Assembly (NCBI GenBank): GCA_020628085.1
Contig: JAHDFQ010000011.1
Location: 1-48,600 of the forward strand
Direction of reading: 5' to 3'
Source: Saprospiraceae bacterium
GTDB lineage: Bacteria > Bacteroidota > Bacteroidia > Chitinophagales > Saprospiraceae
Length of the DNA stretch: 48,600 nucleotides
The notes below the pieces were generated by a model, which saw nothing but the letters and a program-made list of their open reading frames with translations, had not been told where the DNA came from and did no database searches. The translations under genes were made by a program, and so were the position numbers. Numbering within the stretch: position 1 is the first letter of the stretch; every line of letters begins with the position of its first letter. Positions 26,966-36,600 of this stretch are shown piece after piece.

Positions 26966-29900
26966 ATGAAGAATATTTTACCCCTCATTTTTAGTCTTCT
27001 GTTTGTTACGTCCTTATTTTCACAAGAAAAAATTAAGACGACACACACACATAAACACGGCAGTAATCATCATACTTGTGGATTCGATCACAAACTGAAT
27101 GAATTAGAAAAAAAACATCCAGAATTGATCCAAATTCACAAAGAATATGTGAGTAAAATTATCCCGCAATTAGTAAAAGAACGATCAGAAAATCGATCAC
27201 AAGCGGTTTTAAATGTACCAGTAGTTTTTCATGTGATTCATAACGGTGAATCAGAAGGAACTGGACAAAATATTTCAGATCAACGTATTTTCGACCAATT
27301 AGCGACTTTAAATGAAGATTTTGCGGCATTAAATGCTGATTTTGCACAAACACCTGCACGGTTTGCGGATGCAATTGGTAATCCAGAAATTAATTTTTGT
27401 TTGGCAGTTGTTGATCCACAAGGAAATCCTACTAACGGTATCACTAGACATCAATTTTCTAACACTTCAGATGCAAATGTGGAAAGTGTGATTAAACCTA
27501 GCACGTCTTGGGATCCATTTCGGTATTATAATATTTGGACTTTAGCCATTCCTGGAACATCTGCAAATGGTGGTGTTACTGGTTATGCTTATTTACCATA
27601 TAATGGAACAATTGGAAATACGTCTACGGATGGTTCTGTTTTGGATTATCGTTTTACAGGTGGAGGTGAGTCTACTTTGACACATGAAACAGGACATTAT
27701 TTAGGACTTTTCCATACTTGGGGAAGTGGTGGATGTAATGCTGATGATGGTTTTTCTGATACGCCAGATCAAGCGGAAGCAACTTCTGATAGTGGATGGT
27801 TTAGTTGTGCAAACAATTACCCTCCTGGACCTAATTCTTGTGGTGAAGAACACATGTATGTGAACTATATGGACTATGCCTCTGAAACCTGTAGTTCTTC
27901 ATTTACCAATCAACAAATAGCTGTCATGCGAGCCGTTTTGCAAGGAGCAACAGCGAATCCTACTTCAGGCCCTTGGGGTAGTCGTGCTGGATTGTTATCG
28001 GCTGCTAATAGTGTCGCTTCCTGCGATAACCCTGGCGGTGGTGGAGGGGGCGGTGGCCCAGTTGTTTTCAATAATGACGTAGGAGTCGTAGAAATTATAA
28101 GCCCATCGGGTACGGCATGTGGAAATGGAGAAATAACACCCGTGATAGAATTACAGAACCAGTTTGGTGAAAATAACCTTACTTCTGCTAGAATTCGTTA
28201 CCGATATAATGGAACAAATGGCCCTAATTTTAACTGGACAGGAAATCTTCCTAAAGGAGCAACTGAAACAGTAACCTTACCATCCTTTACAGCTCCCGAT
28301 GCCGGGTTTACCTTTGAAGTCACCGTAAGTAATCCAAATAATCAACCTGATGAATGGGGCTTCAATGATGAGGAAGAAGTATTAGTTGGCATTAATAATC
28401 CTCAACCTGCCCCTTTACTCGAAGATTTTGAATCAATCAATTTTGAACCAACACCATCTGGTTTAACAACCATTAATTTTGATAACGATCCATTTACATG
28501 GCAACTTGCTTCTTTTGTATCAGGTTACGGTGTAGGTACGGGTTGTGTGTATTTTAATAATTTTGAAGGAAACCCAAGTTTTAACCCTGAAGGGACATCC
28601 GATGCTTTAGTCACACCTCCGCTGGATTTCACAAATATTGAAAATGCAGAATTGACTTTTGATGTTGCACATGCACCTTATAGTATTCAGTATGTTGATG
28701 GTTTAGAGGTTCGTATCTCAACAGATTGTGGCTCAACCTATAGCGATCAAGTCTATTTTAAAGAGGGAGATGAATTGAATACCACAGGTGGATATTTAAG
28801 TTTCTTTTTTTCACCAACTATGGGGCAGTGGCGTACAGAAACTATTGATTTAAGTGCTTATAACGGTATGGAAACGGTAAGTATCTCTTTTATTAACCAT
28901 TCAGGCTATGGAAATAGTATTTACTTAGATAATATAAATATTGGAACAGGTTGTACAGCTTCTGTCTCTTTTGAATCAGAAAATATAACGTGTAGTGACG
29001 CCTGTGACGGTTCAATAGATTTGAATATATCTGGTTTTGAAGAAACTTATACGGTCACTTGGAGCGATAATATTGGTTCACAAGAAAGTATAGAATCTGC
29101 ATCAAATTTATGTGCAGATAATTATAACGTAACAGTCACAGACGGTGATGCTTGTCAATTCATAGAAACCATTACCTTAACTCAGCCTGCTGGAGTTGAA
29201 ACAAGTGGCTATAGTTTACCTGAAACTTTTTTTGGTGGAAACGATGGTCAAGGTGCTGTTTATGGTTTTAGTGAAGATATTTCAGATTTTACCTACACTT
29301 GGAGCAATGGTGCTTCAACACCTGTTTTAACTAATTTAGCACCAGGAACATATTATGTGACTATTACTGCTGACGGACTTCCTTGTCCCAAGATTGATTC
29401 ATTGGTTATTGAACCCTACGATTGTAGTGCTTTTATTGGAACCATAACAACTCAACATGCTACATGTAATGGTGCATTTGACGGACAAGTTTCTGTGGAT
29501 ATAGATGGAGGTGTTACACCTTATTTTTATGAATGGTCTAATAATTTTATTGGAGCGTCTCATTCTAATTTTGCGGCTGGCGAATATACGGTTACTGTAA
29601 CAGATAGAAAGAATTGTGTCTATATTGAAACAGTGTTAATAGAAGAACCCGACCCTTTGAGTGTTGAAGTAGAAATAACACCAGAAACAGCTTTTGAATC
29701 GGCGGATGCAGCCATAAATGTTATTGCTTCGGGTGGAAATCCAGATTATACCTACAATTGGAGTAACCAACAGTCAGGTGCAACCATTCAAAATTTAATT
29801 CCATCAACCTATACCGTAACCGTAACAGACGCAAATGAATGTACATTGGTGGAAACCATTACTATTGATGCTATTGCTTGTTCAGGAATTGAATTGCTTA

Positions 29901-32900
29901 TAGAAACTACCGATGTTAACTGTAATGGTGATTCCAATGGTTCAGCGGAATTAGCGGTGTTTTTTGTAGATGAAAGTGCTGGAGACGATTACACTATTCT
30001 TTGGAGTAATGGTAGTAGTGATGTTAACATTGATAACCTAAGTGCAGGCAATTACTCTGTAGAAGCATTTTATGGTGGCGGATGTTCAGAAATAGCAGAA
30101 GTAACCATTGAAGAGCCCGATGAAATTCTTGTTAATACAACTTTGTCCAACGAATCCTTTGTAAACGGCAATGATGGTTCAATAGAACTTAATATTGAAG
30201 GTGGAAGTGGAGATTATTCATATGAATGGAGTAATGAAGCGGATCAAGCAGCTATAAATGGACTAGCACCCGCAACGTATACCGTAACAATTACTGATAC
30301 GAACGGATGTTCAACTATAGAAATGATAACGATTGAAGCATACGATTGTGGGAATTTTGGTTTAGACAACCTTGTAATAAACACAACTTGTTATGGTGAA
30401 TTGAACGGTGGCGCAACTGTTGGAGCGAATGCAGGAACAGAACCGTATGCTTTTGAATGGAGCAACGAAAGTACCACTAATAGTATTGAAAATGTTGCAG
30501 CAGGTGATTATACGCTTACTGTTACAGATGCTAGTGGTTGTGCTGATATTATGGAAATTACGATTCCAAGTTTTGAAGAAATCACTTTGACAGTTGAAGT
30601 GACCGCAGAAACAGAGGAAGAAACAAATGATGGTACGATCATTCCAACGGCTTCTCCTGATGGAAATTATACGTATACGCTACTAAATGAAACAGGTGAA
30701 ACAATTGTAGATTTTGAAAATTTAGAACCTGGTATTTATTCAGTCACTGCAATTGATAATGAGAATGGATGTACCGTAACAGAAGAAAATATAGTAGTTG
30801 ATTCCGCTTTCAATCCTTGTTCAAGTTTTAGTCTAAACAGTCAACAAATTGAAGTGGCTTGTTTTGGTGAAAATACAGGTTCAATAGAATTAATCCTAGA
30901 AGGAGGCGAAATGCCTTATACCATTCTTTGGGATAGTGATGCAACGACAAGTATGATCGAGAATCTGGGTTCAGGAATATATGAAGTTACTATTTCTGAT
31001 GCTATTGGCTGTTCTTTTGTTCAAAATTTTGAAATTACTGAACCAAGTCTATTGACATTAGAACTAACGGGTGTTAACGAAACCTATCAAGATTTTAATG
31101 ACGGGGCTGTTGATCTATCAGTAGAAGGTGGAGTTCCACCTTATTCTTACGAGTGGAATAACGAAAGTACAGATGAAGACCTAGAAAATTTAAGTCCGGA
31201 TACCTACCAAATAGTAGTGACAGATGCGAATGGTTGCTCCACAGAAGGTGAGGTTGTTATCGAAGCAGGAATCAATCCTTGTTTAGGATTTGAAGTGGAG
31301 TTTGAAACAACAAATGCTACCTGTAATGGTAGTCAAGACGGTTCCATTAGTTTGTTGACCACCAATGGAAATGCACCGTTTACGTATACTTGGTCAAACG
31401 ATGCCACAGAAAGTTCTATCGAAGGGTTATCCGCTGGAATGTATGAAGTTTTGATTGAAGATGAACTCGGTTGTTCAACCAATCTAAACATTATGATTGA
31501 TGAACCCAATCCAATTGTAATTGAAGCAACCGTTAACAATCAGTCGGCTGTGGGCGTCAATGATGGTTCAATTAGCTTAGAAGTTTTTGGCGATGCTGCT
31601 TTATACAATTATGAATGGAGTAATGAGGAAAATAACTTTCAAATAACTAATTTAGAACCAGGAACATATTCCGTTACCGTTTCAGATAATTTGGGTTGTT
31701 CGACAGAAGCGACATACGAGATCATTAGTTTTGTTGATTTATGTGTAGGTTTTGATGTGGCTTTGGAAGCTCAAAATATTAGTTGTAACGGTGCGCAGGA
31801 TGGTTCTATAACGTCTACTATTAGTAGTGGAACAGGGCCATTTATATACAACTGGTCAAATGACGTAACAGAATCTGCTGATCTCACAAATTTAGATGCT
31901 GGACCATATCAGTTGATTTTATCAGATGCAAACGGTTGTTCAGCAGAATCGAGCATTGCTATTTTTGAGCCTGAACCAATTGAGGTTTTCTTTACGGTTG
32001 AAGACCAAACCAGTACCAATTCAATGTTAGACGGTGCTATTGATCTTGAGGTTACGGGTGGAGTAGAACCCTATACCTACGAATGGTCTAATAACGCTGA
32101 TTCTCAAGATATTAATGAACTAGCAGGTGGTGAATATTCGATTACCATAACGGATGCAAATGAATGTACTTACATAGAAACGATTTTAGTTGGTGTTTTA
32201 GAGCCAGATTGTACGGGTTTTGAAGTATCTTTTGATGTGACAGATGTCAGTTGTATGGGTGAAAGTGATGGTGCAGTTAATATTATTCCGATGGGTGGTA
32301 TGCCTCCTTATGAAGTGGAATGGCAGAATCCGTTGAGTGGTTTATCACAAAGTAATTTATCGGCAGGAGCATATTTAGTAGTGACAACTGATGCTTTTGG
32401 TTGTTCTAATCAATCTGAAATCATGATCGAAAGTCCAGAAGAGTTGGAAGTAGTGGCTATCGGATCAAATGGTGCGTGTGGACAAGACGGCTTCGCACAA
32501 GCCATAGTTAGTGGAGGAACAGCACCATATTCATACAATTGGAGTAATGGCGAAACGACAAGTTCTATTTCAGATGTAGTGATGGGAATGTATATTGTTA
32601 GTATCACGGATGATAATGGTTGTATAACTGAAAGTTTTGTAGAAATCGGTTCAGAAACAGAAGTTACTGAATTTATGATGGATGCTACTTCGGTTTCTTG
32701 TAATGGTGGTAGTGATGGTGCCATCGACTTAGAACCTATGACAACAGATATAGAATTGACTTATGCATGGAATACAGGAGCATCAACCAGTTCTATCGAA
32801 AATTTAGAACCAGGCGTATATACTGTTTTCATTACAGATGAATTTGGTTGTAATTACGTGATTTCTCAGACCATCAATGAACCACTTGCACTAATGGGTT

Positions 32901-33367
32901 CTATTTTAATTGACAATAATGATAATGGATTTGATTCTGCGGTTTGTATTGTTGAAGGTGGAACGCCTCCATATCAATATCAATGGAGTGATGGATCAAC
33001 GGGTGTTTTTGTTGAAGGAACAGACTTGAATAATTATACTACAACGGTAACAGATGCAATGGGTTGTTCAACAGTTGCAATTGTAAATTTGACTAGTTCA
33101 CAAGAAATAGAAATATTCAATGACGTTGCGATTTTCCCGAATCCTACAACTCGGTTTCTACAAATCGAAGCTAATGTATCTATTAGTGAAAAGACAACTT
33201 TACAACTCTATAATTTATTGGGACAAACAGTTATGACTGAAACGTTTGAAGATTCAACTATTTCCAAGCGATTGGACGTTTCTAATTTAAGTCAAGGTAC
33301 TTATTTCTTACAATTAAGTACTTCTAAAGGACAGTTTACTAGTAAAGTATTAATCATGAATAATTAA
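26966..33367 (+). CDS. T9SS-exported M43-type metalloprotease with SprB-like repeats
   Basis: 2133 residues. Signal peptide 1-19 (ends SLFSQ). The His-rich propeptide (about 20-80) is followed by a pappalysin-type (M43) catalytic domain: HETGHYLGLFH at 240-250 supplies His240, His244 and His250 plus Glu241, and Met302 in NYMDY is the Met-turn; many Cys surround it. A Gly-rich linker (about 355-365) leads to a beta domain and a jelly-roll (MAM-like) domain at about 485-670. Then come 18 SprB-like repeats of about 75 residues (670-2045) with WSN, SAGxYxVTVTDxxGC signatures. The last 80 residues are a type A T9SS sorting domain (IFPNPTTRFLQIEA to SKVLIMNN). The protein is expected at the cell surface or outside; adhesion or biopolymer breakdown is inferred. 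Confidence 0.93.
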   Translation: MKNILPLIFSLLFVTSLFSQEKIKTTHTHKHGSNHHTCGFDHKLNELEKKHPELIQIHKEYVSKIIPQLVKERSENRSQAVLNVPVVFHVIHNGESEGTGQNISDQRIFDQLATLNEDFAALNADFAQTPARFADAIGNPEINFCLAVVDPQGNPTNGITRHQFSNTSDANVESVIKPSTSWDPFRYYNIWTLAIPGTSANGGVTGYAYLPYNGTIGNTSTDGSVLDYRFTGGGESTLTHETGHYLGLFHTWGSGGCNADDGFSDTPDQAEATSDSGWFSCANNYPPGPNSCGEEHMYVNYMDYASETCSSSFTNQQIAVMRAVLQGATANPTSGPWGSRAGLLSAANSVASCDNPGGGGGGGGPVVFNNDVGVVEIISPSGTACGNGEITPVIELQNQFGENNLTSARIRYRYNGTNGPNFNWTGNLPKGATETVTLPSFTAPDAGFTFEVTVSNPNNQPDEWGFNDEEEVLVGINNPQPAPLLEDFESINFEPTPSGLTTINFDNDPFTWQLASFVSGYGVGTGCVYFNNFEGNPSFNPEGTSDALVTPPLDFTNIENAELTFDVAHAPYSIQYVDGLEVRISTDCGSTYSDQVYFKEGDELNTTGGYLSFFFSPTMGQWRTETIDLSAYNGMETVSISFINHSGYGNSIYLDNINIGTGCTASVSFESENITCSDACDGSIDLNISGFEETYTVTWSDNIGSQESIESASNLCADNYNVTVTDGDACQFIETITLTQPAGVETSGYSLPETFFGGNDGQGAVYGFSEDISDFTYTWSNGASTPVLTNLAPGTYYVTITADGLPCPKIDSLVIEPYDCSAFIGTITTQHATCNGAFDGQVSVDIDGGVTPYFYEWSNNFIGASHSNFAAGEYTVTVTDRKNCVYIETVLIEEPDPLSVEVEITPETAFESADAAINVIASGGNPDYTYNWSNQQSGATIQNLIPSTYTVTVTDANECTLVETITIDAIACSGIELLIETTDVNCNGDSNGSAELAVFFVDESAGDDYTILWSNGSSDVNIDNLSAGNYSVEAFYGGGCSEIAEVTIEEPDEILVNTTLSNESFVNGNDGSIELNIEGGSGDYSYEWSNEADQAAINGLAPATYTVTITDTNGCSTIEMITIEAYDCGNFGLDNLVINTTCYGELNGGATVGANAGTEPYAFEWSNESTTNSIENVAAGDYTLTVTDASGCADIMEITIPSFEEITLTVEVTAETEEETNDGTIIPTASPDGNYTYTLLNETGETIVDFENLEPGIYSVTAIDNENGCTVTEENIVVDSAFNPCSSFSLNSQQIEVACFGENTGSIELILEGGEMPYTILWDSDATTSMIENLGSGIYEVTISDAIGCSFVQNFEITEPSLLTLELTGVNETYQDFNDGAVDLSVEGGVPPYSYEWNNESTDEDLENLSPDTYQIVVTDANGCSTEGEVVIEAGINPCLGFEVEFETTNATCNGSQDGSISLLTTNGNAPFTYTWSNDATESSIEGLSAGMYEVLIEDELGCSTNLNIMIDEPNPIVIEATVNNQSAVGVNDGSISLEVFGDAALYNYEWSNEENNFQITNLEPGTYSVTVSDNLGCSTEATYEIISFVDLCVGFDVALEAQNISCNGAQDGSITSTISSGTGPFIYNWSNDVTESADLTNLDAGPYQLILSDANGCSAESSIAIFEPEPIEVFFTVEDQTSTNSMLDGAIDLEVTGGVEPYTYEWSNNADSQDINELAGGEYSITITDANECTYIETILVGVLEPDCTGFEVSFDVTDVSCMGESDGAVNIIPMGGMPPYEVEWQNPLSGLSQSNLSAGAYLVVTTDAFGCSNQSEIMIESPEELEVVAIGSNGACGQDGFAQAIVSGGTAPYSYNWSNGETTSSISDVVMGMYIVSITDDNGCITESFVEIGSETEVTEFMMDATSVSCNGGSDGAIDLEPMTTDIELTYAWNTGASTSSIENLEPGVYTVFITDEFGCNYVISQTINEPLALMGSILIDNNDNGFDSAVCIVEGGTPPYQYQWSDGSTGVFVEGTDLNNYTTTVTDAMGCSTVAIVNLTSSQEIEIFNDVAIFPNPTTRFLQIEANVSISEKTTLQLYNLLGQTVMTETFEDSTISKRLDVSNLSQGTYFLQLSTSKGQFTSKVLIMNN

Positions 33368-33432
33368 TGATGAACTCATAAATGTTTGAACAAAAACAGG
33401 AGTTCATAACAATTTATAATTCCTCAGATAAG

Positions 33433-33460
33433 AATTAGAGTGAATTGATTCACCCTAATT
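33433..33460 (+). terminator. Imperfect terminator hairpin after the SprB-repeat protease
   Basis: A 13-bp stem with one mismatch (33433-33445 with 33448-33460) and a tight loop, followed by TTTCTCTTC. It lies 66 bp after the protease stop codon and upstream of the stronger shared terminator. Confidence 0.55.
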
Positions 33461-33479
33461 TCTCTTCAATATTACCAAC

Positions 33480-33519
33480 AAAAAAATCCATTCCGAAGGA
33501 TATCGGAATGGATTTTTTT
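33480..33519. terminator. Bidirectional intrinsic terminator
   Basis: A perfect 16-bp stem (33480-33495 with 33504-33519), an 8-nt loop and A/T-runs on both sides, between two convergent giant genes. It can end transcription from both directions. Confidence 0.88.
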
Positions 33520-33581
33520 ATCTATTGAATTAAAACCTTAAGAAAAATAAATAAAGATCAAATAATGATATTGACAAGGGG

Positions 33582-33616
33582 TTAAAACCACCTTGAAAAC
33601 TTTTGTTTGGTTTTAA
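33582..33616 (-). terminator. Weak hairpin just beyond the T9SS type B protein gene
   Basis: A 9-bp inverted repeat (33582-33590 with 33608-33616) with a 17-nt loop, about 20 bp beyond the stop of the minus-strand gene. It has low GC content, so it may be incidental or a processing site. Confidence 0.3.
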
Positions 33617-33634
33617 AATCCTTCAAATTAAATT

Positions 33635-36600
33635 TTACTTTAATAATGTAATATTTCCTTGTTTATAATATTCTTCACCATTAAAACAAGTCACTTCAAG
33701 ATAATATCCAAAAACATCGGGTGGTAGTTGTTTGCCTTCAAATGTCCCATCCCAACCTTGATCTTTAGAAAAGGACTCAAATACTTTTTGTCCCCAACGA
33801 TTAAAAATAGATAATCGCATTTCTTCAATCGGTTGACCATTCACAAATAAAACATCATTAATATCATCACCGTTTGGTGAGAAAGAATTTGGAATAAATA
33901 CATAAGGTTGATCGCAAGTAGAAGGAATCACAACAACTTCGTAAGTAGCCGTTCCAACACAGCCATTTTCATCTTGAACACCTACAATAAAGTTTGTGGT
34001 CACGTCAGGGGTAGCAACTGGTGTTGCGCTAAACGGATCATTTAAAAACATTTCTGGAGCCCACTGATAAATGATGTCTTCATTTTCAACCAATCCTTCC
34101 ACATACAACTGAATGGATTCTCCTTCCACAATGGTATCTTTTTCCCCTTCTATATTAATAAAAACAGATAAATCCTGAACTTCCACTTCTATATTTTCAG
34201 TAATTTCACACCCATGTTGATTCACTGCGTTTAAACTAAAAACGGTATTCGCTTCTGGTGTTATTGCAGCCATTGGTGTACCCTGACCTTCAATAACCAA
34301 AGAAGAAGGCTGCCACTCATAAGTCAGCTCATCTAGTAAATCTAAATTCATGGCTTCTAATATAAACGTATCACCAACACATGTAATTTCTGAATTAATA
34401 ATGTCAATGTCAACACCTAAATTCACCACACTAATACTATCAATATTTTCACATCCATTAGAACCGATCGCTTGTACATAATACGTTGTGGCCTCCTGTG
34501 AAGTCATTACTTCTTGTTCAATTTCAGTTCCTAAAATCGTTGAGAAATCAGAATTATCTGACCAAATAATATCATTCGTTGGGTTGGTTAAAGCTGTTAA
34601 TGTAGCTTCTTCCTCACAAATAGGATCACTATCATCAATGTTTAATTCAGGTAAATCTGCAATAACAACTGCTACGGAATCAGTATATTCACAAATACCT
34701 AATCCATCCAAGTTCGTGATGGTTACATTATAAATAGTATTTTCTGTAATAGTTGCTAATGGATTGATTGCGGTTCCATCGTCTAAAGTGTTAGAAGGAT
34801 TCCAGTTATAGGTTAAATTACCTTGTGCATTGTCGTTCAAATTCACAGATTGGGCTTCACAGGCAACAACCGTCCCTGGAAGGAAATCTAAGTCTACGGT
34901 TTCTACTTCTACAGTAACAGTTTCGATGATTTCACAATTATTAATCCCATTAAATGCAGTGATCGTTACGGTATATTCTGTTGTTTCCGAAGGTGAAGCC
35001 GATGGATTCATGGCATTAGGATTGGTCAAATCAGTTGCTGGACTCCATTGATATAGAAATGATGAATTACCATTTGGGTTTAATGCAACGGGTTCATTTG
35101 CACATGTTTGTACCGTTGGCGTCATAAAATCAATATCTATTAACTCCACATCGTATTCAACAACTTGAGCCAAATCAAACTCACAACCATCCACAGTTGT
35201 TACCACTAAATCCGCATTAAAACTTTGTGCTTCGTCAAAACTAATACTAACTGTTTGTTCGTTGGAAGTTGTACCGTCACTAAAAACCCAATCCCAAGCA
35301 ACTATTTCTGAATTTCCGTAAATAGTACCACCAATAAATTCTACGGTCAAACCATCTTGACATTCAATACTTTGAGTTGTAAACTCAGGATCTTCTAATC
35401 CTTCCGATACCTCAAATGTTACGGTTTGTTCTGTTCCACATCCCGTATTGGGATCAAAAATACTCACTACATAGGTGGTTGTATCTATCAAATTGATGGT
35501 TGGCATAGGTGAATTTGGATTATTCAGACCAGTACTTGGCGTCCATGTATATTCATAATTGACATTTCCATTTGTATTCAAAGTAGTTGTTTCTCCAAAA
35601 CACAAAATCATCGTTTCTGGAATATCCAATTCTAAAATACTAAAATCAACCAACTGTGTATTGGTAGCGGTACAACCATCAGCAGCCGTAACAACGAGTG
35701 TTACTTCCACTTCTTCACTCATATCTAATGCAGTTGAAAAAGTGGTTCCTGTAGCCGTGCTATCCGTTCCATAACTCCATTCATAGGAAACAATATCACT
35801 ACCAGAATAGGTAGAAAAAGCCTCAAAATCAAGTGCCGCTAAATCTACACATTCTGTATAATTCCATTCAAAATCAGCATTTAATAAATCTTCTTCACGA
35901 TCAAAACTCACTTCTCTTTCAACTTGACAACCATTGAAATTAGTAATGGTTACGCTGTATAAAGTTGCTTCGGTGGCTGTTGATAAAGGATTTGCTAAAG
36001 TTGGATCATTGACGGCATCAACAGGTTCCCATTGGTATGTAAGCGATGGATTTCCATCTGGATATAAACCAAACGGATCAGCACTACATCTGAATTGATT
36101 CGCTTGAAGCGCATCTGTATTGATGATATAGTTAGACAAATCAAAAGGTAGCTGTGCTTGTGCGGTACAACCTTCATCGGTGGTGACCATTAAATTAAGT
36201 CCGTCAACATTATCGATTGGAAAATCAATCGTTGGATTTTGATCCGTCGAAGTGATACCATTTCCGAAATCCCATAACCAACCAACAACATTTCCTTGTA
36301 ACGCTTGCGTTGCATCTATAAATGTCAAGGTAGCAGAATCTCCACAAGAAACAATTTCTACATCAAAAGCAGGGTTTGCAACCTGATATGGAATCTGTAT
36401 TTCCATCTGAAAATCATCTAATTCACATGGCAATCCCTCAATAGGTGAAAGGGTCACCAAGTATGTTCCTGGTATACCGTAAGTATAGGAAGCAGTCGCA
36501 CCTGTTCCAGAACCAATACCGTCACCAAAATCCCACTGATAAAAATCAGCATTCAAATGTGGGTTCGTAAATGTCAAATCAAACCCTTCACAATCTTGAA

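Noticed and set aside
28960-33110. Possible CRISPR or satellite array
   Set aside because: The DNA repeats are diverged, in frame and explained by SprB-like protein repeats in one long gene.
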